Positions 1-5,598 of a DNA stretch of 8,849 bases are shown here, piece after piece (positions within the stretch are counted from its first letter, which is position 1; each line of letters starts with the position of its first letter). Position numbers and translations under genes: made by a program. The stretch covers positions 1 to 8,849 of the forward strand of contig CAADSV010000005.1 of assembly GCA_900751665.1 (NCBI GenBank), given 5' to 3'. The DNA comes from an uncultured Collinsella sp. Its GTDB lineage: Bacteria; Actinomycetota; Coriobacteriia; Coriobacteriales; Coriobacteriaceae. The notes under the pieces are model-generated. The model saw only the letters and a list, made by a program, of their open reading frames with translations, did no database searches and was not told the origin of the DNA.

Positions 1-1898
1 CGACCGGGCTGGCCCTGGCCGCCCCGGGCGCCGGCGGGAGCCTCAGCGGCAGCGGCGCGACCGTACTCGGCCTTGCCCATATCGGACCACTCGGGCTCCT
101 CATCAGGCATGGAGCCAGCCTCCTTGCCGAAGAACTCCTTGAGGCAGTTGACGGCGACGATGAGGCCCAGGACCATCAGCAGGACGGCAAAGACGAGCTG
201 CAGGCCCTTGGTGGCGGCGACGGAGACGGCGGCCGTGGTGGCGGTAGCCGGGATGGTACCGAAGAAACCGTAGGCCTGGACGGCGGTCATGCAGCCCATG
301 GCGCTCTGGACCAGCGAGGTGAAGGTGCAGCAGAGCAGGAAGACGACGGGCACGTAGAGCATCCAACCCTTGCGGCCGGTGCACTTGCAGAACACGGCGA
401 GGGTGATCATGGTCATGCCGCCGAGCAGCTGGTTGGAAGCACCAAAGAGCGGCCAGATGTTGGCATAGCCACCAAAAGCGAGGGCGAGACCGGGAAGCAG
501 GGTGACGACCGTGGCGAACCAGGGGTTGCCGAGGACCTTCATGTAGCCGGCCTTGGACTCGATGGCCAGGGCGTCGTTGGTCTGGGCAAAGAACTCGGAG
601 AACGAGGTGCGGGCGATGCGGGCGACGGCGTCGAGCGAGGTCAGGGCCAGAGCGGAGACGTTCATGGTCATGAAGACGGTAGCGAGCGTGCCGTCAACAC
701 CGAAGGCCTGCATACCGCGGGAGATGCCAGCGGCGAAGATCTGGAACGGGGTGGAAGCGACACCGGCGTTGAGAGCGCCAGTACCGGCGGTGTTCATATC
801 GGAGAACATGATGCCGGCGACGATGATGGCAAGGATGCCGACGAAGGACTCGACGATCATGGCGCCGTAACCGACCTTGACGGCGTCCTGCTCCTTCTCG
901 ACCTGCTTAGAAGAGGTGCCCGAAGATACGAGGCTGTGGAAACCGGAGAGAGCACCGCAAGCGACGGAGACGAACAGGACCGGGAACATCATGCCGGAGG
1001 CAGTGGAGAAGCCGGTGAAGACCGGAGCGGTGATAGTGGCCTGACCGTTGACGCCCAGGACGACGATGCCGAGGACAGCACAGACGATCATGACGATCAT
1101 CATGATGGAAGTGAGGTAGTCACGCGGGGTCTTGAGCATCTGGATGGGCATAGCGCCAGCGAAGACTAGGTAGACCATGACGACGGCGAACCACTGGAAC
1201 TTATCCAAGTAGACCGGGAACTGCATACCGACGGCGAACATGAGAACCATGAGGACCACGCCGGTGACGAACTCGGCAGCGCCGGTGAGGTTGAACTTCT
1301 TCTGGGCCCAACCAAAGGCGATAGCGACGAAGGTGAACAGGATGGAGATGGTACCAGCGCAGCCGGCGGCATAGGACTTGGTGAAGTCGATGGCACCGGT
1401 AGCAGCACCAGAAGCGTCAACGGCCGGGGTGAACATGAACGTCTTGCAGACCATGTCGGTGAAAGCGGCGATGACGATGATGCAGAACAGCCAGCAGAAC
1501 AGCAGGAACAGGCGACGGCCGGTCTTGCCGATGTACTTCTCGATGAGCTGAGCGAGCGACTTGCCGTTGTTCTTCATCGAAGCGTACAGGGCACCAAAGT
1601 CGTGGACGGCGCCAAAGAAGATGCCGCCGACGAGGACCCAGAGCACGACGGGCAGCCAGCCAAAGGCCATGGCGACGATCGTACCCGTAACAGGGCCGGC
1701 ACCGCAGATCGAGCTGAACTGGTGCGAGAACGCGGTGAAGGCGGAAACGGGCGAGAAGCTGTTGCCGTCCTTCATGCGCTTGGCCGGCGTGAGGGCATCC
1801 TTGTCAACGCCCCACTTGTTGGCCAGCCAGCGGCCATAGCCCAGATAGCCGCAGGCGAGCACCGCCGCAGCCACAACCATGAGCAAAACTCCGTTCAT
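1..1898 (-). CDS. cstA: Carbon starvation protein A family transporter (pyruvate/peptide permease), 3' end outside window
   Basis: The frame is open from the ATG at 1898 to the window edge, giving 632 residues with no stop seen. It is recognisable as CstA by an early block with H59 and the motif ICGAGPVTGTIVA (64-76), the run GGIFFGAVHDF (91-101), ACGALSGFHSLVSSGTSSKQ (313-332) and WPLFGASNQLLGG (482-494). Many hydrophobic segments of membrane-span length run from residue 1 to about 585, so this is a polytopic inner-membrane protein. In E. coli, CstA and its relative BtsT import pyruvate, and CstA proteins have also been linked to peptide use; the substrate here is not decided by sequence. 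After the last membrane segment comes a charged stretch (EEPEWSDMGKAEYGR, 600-614) and then an Ala/Gly/Pro-rich tail of unknown length. The start is fixed by a perfect AGGAGG 7 nt upstream. The gene is alone behind its own promoter and a leader containing a terminator, so expression is probably controlled by attenuation. Confidence 0.93.
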   Translation of the reverse strand, partial: MNGVLLMVVAAAVLACGYLGYGRWLANKWGVDKDALTPAKRMKDGNSFSPVSAFTAFSHQFSSICGAGPVTGTIVAMAFGWLPVVLWVLVGGIFFGAVHDFGALYASMKNNGKSLAQLIEKYIGKTGRRLFLLFCWLFCIIVIAAFTDMVCKTFMFTPAVDASGAATGAIDFTKSYAAGCAGTISILFTFVAIAFGWAQKKFNLTGAAEFVTGVVLMVLMFAVGMQFPVYLDKFQWFAVVMVYLVFAGAMPIQMLKTPRDYLTSIMMIVMIVCAVLGIVVLGVNGQATITAPVFTGFSTASGMMFPVLFVSVACGALSGFHSLVSSGTSSKQVEKEQDAVKVGYGAMIVESFVGILAIIVAGIMFSDMNTAGTGALNAGVASTPFQIFAAGISRGMQAFGVDGTLATVFMTMNVSALALTSLDAVARIARTSFSEFFAQTNDALAIESKAGYMKVLGNPWFATVVTLLPGLALAFGGYANIWPLFGASNQLLGGMTMITLAVFCKCTGRKGWMLYVPVVFLLCCTFTSLVQSAMGCMTAVQAYGFFGTIPATATTAAVSVAATKGLQLVFAVLLMVLGLIVAVNCLKEFFGKEAGSMPDEEPEWSDMGKAEYGRAAAAEAPAGARGGQGQPG

Positions 1899-1905
1899 TA
1901 CATTT

Positions 1906-1911
1906 CCTCCT
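1906..1911 (-). promoter_or_regulatory. Ribosome-binding site of cstA
   Basis: On the minus strand this reads AGGAGG, a full match to the anti-Shine-Dalgarno sequence, 7 nt before the ATG at 1898. It fixes the cstA start. It lies 22 nt beyond the U-tract of the leader terminator, so only transcripts that pass the terminator can be translated into CstA. Confidence 0.9.
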
Positions 1912-1933
1912 CTAAAAAGAACTTCCTAGACAT

Positions 1934-1972
1934 AAAAAATGAGGGCCGTCGGTTGCGCTCGACGGCCCTCAT
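1934..1972 (-). terminator. Intrinsic terminator in the cstA leader (probable attenuator)
   Basis: A perfect 13-bp inverted repeat (1939-1951 with 1960-1972, arm GAGGGCCGTCG plus AT) closes an 8-nt loop. On the minus strand it is followed directly by six T residues (1939-1934, the first of which can also pair in the stem). There is no T-run on the plus-strand side, so it acts on minus-strand transcription. It stands after the cstA promoter and before the cstA ribosome-binding site, which is the position of an attenuator. There is no upstream gene on this strand for it to terminate other than the short leader ORF. Confidence 0.85.
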
Positions 1973-2021
1973 CTTCATCAGCCGCCCGTTATCGTACGGG
2001 CTAGCTGTATGTGCTAACCCG
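1961..2021 (-). promoter_or_regulatory. Mutually exclusive leader hairpins (pre-terminator switch)
   Basis: Read on the minus strand, one hairpin pairs CGGGTTAGC (2021-2013) with GCTAGCCCG (2005-1997) around a 7-nt loop: nine pairs, one of them G-U. A second pairs GCCCGT (2001-1996) with ACGGGC (1989-1984). They share 1997-2001, so only one can form. When the first forms, GGCGGCT (1986-1980) is free to pair with GGCCGTC (1967-1961) in the 5' arm of the terminator: seven pairs, two of them G-U. When the second forms, that stretch is partly hidden and the terminator can fold. The pairings are seen in the sequence; the switching order is inferred. Confidence 0.55.
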
Positions 2022-2023
2022 CA

Positions 2024-2068
2024 TCAGATAATTACTACGCTGATAATGTTTAGCTGATGCGTGAACAT
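2024..2068 (-). CDS. Putative leader peptide rich in Leu/Ile/Val upstream of cstA
   Basis: A 14-codon ORF reads MFTHQLNIISVVII then TGA. Seven of the last nine residues are branched-chain amino acids, with codons CTA, ATT, ATC, GTA, GTA, ATT, ATC just before the stop. Leu CTA and Val GTA are generally uncommon in high-G+C genomes. This is the layout of ilv/leu-type attenuator leader peptides. GAGGA lies about 10 nt upstream of this ATG, which is a little far. An in-frame ATG at 2092 would give 22 residues but has only a weak GGA upstream, so the start is uncertain. The ORF lies about 65 nt after the predicted transcription start, and its stop codon sits in the 3' arm of a possible hairpin (2021-2027 with 2054-2060, GCATCAG/CTGATGC). 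The peptide would serve as a ribosome-position sensor, not as a working protein. Translation is inferred only. Confidence 0.5.
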   Translation of the reverse strand: MFTHQLNIISVVII

Positions 2069-2139
2069 GTCTAAGAAATCCTCTTCAATCATGATGCGAA
2101 CGATCCGTGCGTGTTCACATCCCCCAGTGGTTGAAAAGG

Positions 2140-2168
2140 AGTATGAAACTTTAGTTACCTAAAGTCAA
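2140..2168 (-). promoter_or_regulatory. Sigma-70-type promoter of cstA
   Basis: On the minus strand the -35 box is TTGACT (2168-2163), five of six to consensus. The spacer is exactly 17 nt and the -10 box is CATACT (2145-2140), four of six. A/T-rich DNA with an A6 run lies just upstream (about 2171-2200) and could act as an UP element. The predicted start of transcription is near 2133, giving a 5' leader of about 235 nt before cstA. Confidence 0.7.
2148..2165. promoter_or_regulatory. Palindromic operator-like site inside the cstA promoter spacer
   Basis: The sequence ACTTTAGTTACCTAAAGT is an inverted repeat with perfect 7-bp arms (ACTTTAG/CTAAAGT) and a 4-bp centre. It fills the spacer between the -35 and -10 boxes and overlaps the -35 box by three bases. 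A dimeric repressor bound there would block RNA polymerase. The half-site loosely recalls iron/manganese repressor boxes of actinobacteria, but the match is too weak to name a regulator. Confidence 0.55.
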
Positions 2169-2265
2169 CGCAAATTTGTAATGAATTTTCAACTTTTTTG
2201 GATTTCTCGGTATAAAACGCCACTGACCTCGGACTTTACCCCACGACAGTTTTTGCATGAGAGAT

Positions 2266-2418
2266 GCCCCTGAGAGCCGCGGGAGCCGGGCGGCGCATAT
2301 GAACTTTCCTGCTCTGCAGTCCTGCGCAAGACGGAAAGCACATTAAGTGCTTTCCTTTGCGTGCGGAACTCGCGATAAAGTTCATATGCGCCGCCCGGCT
2401 CCCGCGGCTCTCAGGGGC
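2266..2418 (-). repeat. Fold-back element copy 1 (42-bp arms, 69-bp core)
   Basis: Arms at 2266-2307 and 2377-2418 are perfect inverted complements over 42 bp, with no mismatch. The interior (2308-2376) is 69 bp. On the minus strand it starts ATCGCGAGTTCCGCACG, carries a 9-bp stem GGAAAGCAC/GTGCTTTCC around the loop TTAAT, and ends GGACTGCAGAGCAGG. Inside the core, CGCAA can pair with TTGCG and GTTCC with GGAC (one bulge), so the whole unit can fold into one long interrupted hairpin. I do not recognise the family. It carries no credible ORF and no obvious target-site duplication. It is assigned to the minus strand because its core matches copy 2 in that orientation. Confidence 0.85.
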
Positions 2419-2561
2419 TCCCATCCCAAATGTGCGGAGCAAAGCTCCGCACACCAACTTTTTCTTTCAGCTAAAGAACGCTGGAAATTCGACGCTGGCT
2501 TGTTAACCTTGCTGGACGTTGTCGACGCCAAACCAGCTCAGAAGCTATATCGACACAGAAA
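2419..2561. other. 143-bp spacer between the two fold-back elements
   Basis: No gene or convincing promoter is visible here. The only clear structure is a compact hairpin at its left end, listed separately. The spacer is bounded by two inverted copies of the same element, so the block 2266-2696 could be viewed as one composite unit, but nothing in the spacer looks like a cargo gene. Confidence 0.5.
2431..2453 (+). terminator. GC-rich hairpin, weak terminator candidate
   Basis: TGTGCGGAGC pairs perfectly with GCTCCGCACA around the loop AAA. On the plus strand five T residues follow at 2459-2463, but after a 5-nt gap (CCAAC); on the minus strand only TTT follows. The spacing makes terminator function doubtful, and no plus-strand gene ends here. 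It may instead be a structural part of the surrounding repeat block. Confidence 0.35.
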
Positions 2562-2696
2562 GGTCCCCGGACGGAGGGGCCGGATATAAGGTTTATCGCG
2601 AGTTCCGCACGCAAAGAAGGCCACTTAATGTGGCCTTCGTCTTGCGCAGGACTGCAGAGCAGGAAACCTTATATCCGGCCCCTCCGTCCGGGGACC
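2562..2696 (+). repeat. Fold-back element copy 2 (33-bp arms, 69-bp core)
   Basis: Arms at 2562-2594 and 2664-2696 are perfect inverted complements over 33 bp. The 69-bp core (2595-2663) matches the core of copy 1 in inverted orientation: the first 22 and last 26 bases are identical. The 9-bp terminal stem is GAAGGCCAC/GTGGCCTTC instead of GGAAAGCAC/GTGCTTTCC, around the same TTAAT loop. The outer arms differ from copy 1 except for a common pattern next to the core (ATAT then TTT). The element begins 12 bp downstream of the tsaD stop codon, so its hairpin would form at the 3' end of the operon transcript. On the minus strand only TTT follows it, a poor U-tract. Family not recognised. Confidence 0.85.
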
Positions 2697-2708
2697 GCGC
2701 CGTACCAG

Positions 2709-5093
2709 CTACAACGTCATGTTCGGATCGGCGTCGACGTCGAACGGCGAGATTTCACCTCGGTCGAATTTACGGCGGGCGACCTCCGCGATCATGGCTG
2801 CGTTATCGGTACAGGCAGACAAGGGCGGCACCGTTACGCGAATCCCCTGACGCCCAAGCTTCTTGATCATCATCTCGCGCAGATGCGGATTAGCCGAGAC
2901 GCCGCCGCCGATGCAATACTCTCTGCATCCGGTAGCATGCAGCGCGTTCTTGGCCTTCTTGTACTGCACGTCAAAGACCGCCGCCTCAAACGAAGCTGCC
3001 AGATCGGGCAGGTGAATCGTGCGCCCGGCTTTGGTCTCCTGCTCAATGTAGAGCGTCACAGCGGTTTTAAGGCCCGAAAGTGAGAAACGATAGTCTCCCC
3101 TGCTGTTGAGTGCACGGGGGAAATCAATCGCGCGGGGATTGCCCGTCTCGGCCAGCTTGGAGATGATGGGGCCGCCGGGATAGCCCAGACCCAGCGCCTT
3201 TGCCACCTTGTCGAAGGCCTCGCCCACGGCATCGTCAAGCGTCTCGCCGAGCACCTCGTAGTCGCCCCATGCCTTTACGTGCACGAGCATAGTGTGCCCG
3301 CCCGAGACAAGCGTAAAGATAAACGGAGGCTTGAGGTCGGGCTGCGCCAACAGGTTGGCAAACAGGTGCCCCTCCAGATGGTTGACGCATACGAGCGGCT
3401 TACCGGCAGCGTAGGCAAAGCCTTTGGCAAAGGCAACGCCCACCACGAGGGCGCCCACCAGGCCCGGACCCTGTGTCACGCCCACGGCGGCAAGCTCGCT
3501 GGGGGCAATGGCTCCACCCTCAAGACCAAGCGATGCTGCGGCATCCTCGAGCGCCGCATCCACGACACTCACAATCACCTCAACGTGTTTGCGCGAGGCG
3601 ATCTCGGGCACCACGCCGCCAAAGCGGGCGTGAAAATCAATCTGTGTCGACACCTGGTTGGCCAGCATATTGCCATCCGCATCGATAATCGCCACGGCCG
3701 TCTCGTCGCAGGAACTCTCAATAGCGAGCACTAGGCGGCGGCGCTCAATTTCGGCACGCTCCCCCTCGGAGCGCCCAGGCGCAGGCAGCGGCCATACGCG
3801 CTGCTCGGCTGCCGTCGGCTCGGGCGAAGCATTGTCGACCGGAAGCACCAGGGGCAGCGGAGCCGTCATGACGATGGCATCCTTGCCGGCACCATAGTAG
3901 CCGCGGCGCCGTCCTGCCTCGGTAAAGCCCAGAGCGTTATAAAGCGCGATCGCCCCCTCGTTGCCGTCCTCAACCTCGAGCGAAGCCGTGGTGCAGCCGA
4001 GCATCTGGGCATCATAGCTCACATGCGACAGCAGCTTGCGGGCAATGCCCTCACGGCGATGTGCCGGGTCGACGGCGACATCCAGAATCTGCACATCACC
4101 GTCCACGACCATACCGCCGGCAAGGCCCAGCAGCTTGCCGTCGTCGTGTGCCACCCACCAACTACGCGGCGCAGCGACGCCCTCGCCCAGTTCGGACAGG
4201 AACATGCCCGGCGTCCACGCCTCGTGTCCGGCACCTTCAAAGCAGGCGGCCTCTAGCGCGCTCGCGCCCTCGGCATCCGCCGCGCCCATGGGACGGAACT
4301 GCAGATGACGACCGGCGAGCTCATCGGCAACGCCCGTAATTTCGCTCTGCGCACTCTCGGCAAGACCAAGACGCTTGCGCTCGTTTTCCTCGGCATCCGA
4401 AAGGCGCGTGTAAATCGGCAGGACGCGAGCCGGATCGCCGTCACCCGCAGCGTGCGCGAGCAGCAAGCCCTCGCCCGAAGGCCACCACAGGTCGCGCTCC
4501 ACGCAGCGGGCGGTCTCGTCCTCACCCAGCAGCTTGCCATAGCGCACGAGACCGTCACCGGTCAGCTGAACCTGGTCCCAGTCCGCTGCTCGGCGCCACT
4601 CATCGAGCGCCACGGCGGCCTTGACCACGTGTTCGCGCTCAAATTGACGCTCGGGACCCTCATCGACCAGCATATACAGCGCCGGATATACCTCACCGCG
4701 CATAGCATCGGCCAAGATACCAAGCTTGCCGCGCACGCCAGCCTTCCACGCCGTCCAAGCGCAAGCGTCGAGCGTCGACACGCCCAGCAGCGGAACATTG
4801 GCACCGCGCGCGAGGCCCTTGGCAGTGGAGATGCCGATGCGCACACCCGTAAACGACCCCGGGCCGCGGCCGACCACGTAGTAACCAACATCGCTGCGAT
4901 CCAGACCGGCTTGAGCCAGCACGCCATCAACGGTATTCACGAGCTCAACGTTGGCGTGACGGCGACACATGTGGTCGCCACTCACGAGCTTCGTCTCGCC
5001 CGTCTGCCCATCAATCCAGCTTGCCGCGCAGGCAAGCATGTCGGTCGAGGTATCGAGCGCCACCACCAGCGCGTTGTCGTTATGCAAGCTCAT
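2709..5093 (-). CDS. tsaBD: Fused TsaB-RimI-TsaD protein: t6A37 tRNA modification plus ribosomal-protein N-acetyltransferase
   Basis: One 794-residue polypeptide joins three domains. Residues about 8-230 are TsaB, with the hallmark VGRGPGSFTGVRIGISTAKG (74-93). Residues about 262-412 are a GNAT acetyltransferase of RimI type, with the acetyl-CoA loop RREGIA (346-351) and ALYNALGFTEAGRRRGYY (383-400). A Pro/Glu-rich linker (413-452) leads to TsaD, about 453-789, with ESSCDET (459-465), the metal-binding pair H572/H576 in NHLEGH, SGGHT (597-601), GGGVSANPHL (729-738) and D763 in CTDNAAM. TsaD transfers threonylcarbamoyl to A37 of ANN-reading tRNAs with TsaB and TsaE; RimI acetylates the N-terminal alanine of ribosomal protein S18 in E. 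coli. Key residues look intact. I chose the ATG at 5093, with AAGG 9 nt upstream, over a TTG at 5111. It overlaps the end of tsaE by 14 bp, suggesting translational coupling. Confidence 0.93.
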   Translation of the reverse strand: MSLHNDNALVVALDTSTDMLACAASWIDGQTGETKLVSGDHMCRRHANVELVNTVDGVLAQAGLDRSDVGYYVVGRGPGSFTGVRIGISTAKGLARGANVPLLGVSTLDACAWTAWKAGVRGKLGILADAMRGEVYPALYMLVDEGPERQFEREHVVKAAVALDEWRRAADWDQVQLTGDGLVRYGKLLGEDETARCVERDLWWPSGEGLLLAHAAGDGDPARVLPIYTRLSDAEENERKRLGLAESAQSEITGVADELAGRHLQFRPMGAADAEGASALEAACFEGAGHEAWTPGMFLSELGEGVAAPRSWWVAHDDGKLLGLAGGMVVDGDVQILDVAVDPAHRREGIARKLLSHVSYDAQMLGCTTASLEVEDGNEGAIALYNALGFTEAGRRRGYYGAGKDAIVMTAPLPLVLPVDNASPEPTAAEQRVWPLPAPGRSEGERAEIERRRLVLAIESSCDETAVAIIDADGNMLANQVSTQIDFHARFGGVVPEIASRKHVEVIVSVVDAALEDAAASLGLEGGAIAPSELAAVGVTQGPGLVGALVVGVAFAKGFAYAAGKPLVCVNHLEGHLFANLLAQPDLKPPFIFTLVSGGHTMLVHVKAWGDYEVLGETLDDAVGEAFDKVAKALGLGYPGGPIISKLAETGNPRAIDFPRALNSRGDYRFSLSGLKTAVTLYIEQETKAGRTIHLPDLAASFEAAVFDVQYKKAKNALHATGCREYCIGGGVSANPHLREMMIKKLGRQGIRVTVPPLSACTDNAAMIAEVARRKFDRGEISPFDVDADPNMTL

Positions 5094-5586
5094 CTTGTAC
5101 AGCCTTATCAATCAAATGGGAAAGCTCCATTGCGCGGTCACCGTGCGCCTCAAGCGTTATCGTTCGCACATCGCTGTCGCCCTCATCACGCTTGAGCGTC
5201 ACCGAAAGATACTCATCCGTCAGCTCGTCCTGGAATTGTTCGCCCCATTCCAGCAGGCAAGCACCCTCATAGCCCAGCACATCGAAAATGCCCGTATCCT
5301 CGAGCTCGTAGGCATGCTCCAGACGGTATAGATCAAAGTGAAACAGCGGAATACGACCTTGATCGTGAACGGCCATGAGCGCAAACGTAGGGCTCGTAAC
5401 CATATGCTCATCGCCCAGCCCGCGCGAGACGCCCTTGGTAAAGTGAGTTTTGCCCACTCCCAGGCCGCCGGTCAGGATGAGCACATCGCCGTCCTCAAGG
5501 CACGGTGCAATTAGCTCGCCAAAGTACTCCGTATCGGCAACGCAAGTCGTTTTGTAAGTACCTACCCCCAGGCGCTCCAGGGACAT
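5080..5586 (-). CDS. tsaE: tRNA threonylcarbamoyladenosine biosynthesis ATPase TsaE
   Basis: The 168-residue protein is of usual length for TsaE, the P-loop ATPase that drives the TsaB-TsaD complex during t6A37 formation. A Walker A loop GGLGVGKTHFTKG lies near residues 40-52. It is followed by the family motifs SPTFALM, HFDLYRLE (the conserved Asp region) and LLEWGEQF with the conserved Trp. The start ATG at 5586 has AAGGAG about 5 nt upstream. The gene follows the uracil-DNA glycosylase gene after 12 bp and overlaps tsaBD, so ATPase and transferase are made from one message. The last 25 or so residues past the core are helical-looking and charged, with no distinct domain. Confidence 0.95.
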   Translation of the reverse strand: MSLERLGVGTYKTTCVADTEYFGELIAPCLEDGDVLILTGGLGVGKTHFTKGVSRGLGDEHMVTSPTFALMAVHDQGRIPLFHFDLYRLEHAYELEDTGIFDVLGYEGACLLEWGEQFQDELTDEYLSVTLKRDEGDSDVRTITLEAHGDRAMELSHLIDKAVQDELA

Positions 5587-5598
5587 ATATGCTCCTTA

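Noticed and set aside
1975..1981. CUGAUGA on the minus strand in the cstA leader, the core sequence of hammerhead ribozymes
   Set aside because: No matching GAAA strand or three-way stem arrangement follows; the seven bases are explained by chance within the attenuator.
1899..2133. T-box or metabolite riboswitch in the cstA leader
   Set aside because: I see no T-box sequence or known aptamer consensus; the leader ORF and alternative hairpins account for the leader more simply.
2148..2165. DtxR/IdeR-type metal repressor box
   Set aside because: Only a partial likeness (TTAG and CTAA half-sites with the wrong spacing) and nothing in the gene context indicates iron or manganese control.
2188..2216. 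Possible plus-strand promoter with TATAAA at 2211
   Set aside because: The -35 candidate TTCAAC matches poorly and no plus-strand gene follows; only the first fold-back element lies downstream.
2266..2696. Integron attC sites or a CRISPR array as explanation for the inverted repeats
   Set aside because: attC sites have conserved outer core sites and variable interiors, the opposite of this pattern; there are only two inverted copies and no regularly spaced direct repeats.
2236..2866. Short open frames across the fold-back elements in both strands
   Set aside because: Their translations repeat because the DNA repeats, they read through palindromes, and none has a credible ribosome-binding site or family motif.
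4305..5195. Long plus-strand open frame of about 296 codons, and another of 259 codons at 7526-8305
   Set aside because: Both lie antisense to well-identified genes (tsaBD and nnr), have Arg/His/Ala-rich composition typical of shadow frames in high-G+C DNA, and show no recognisable family.
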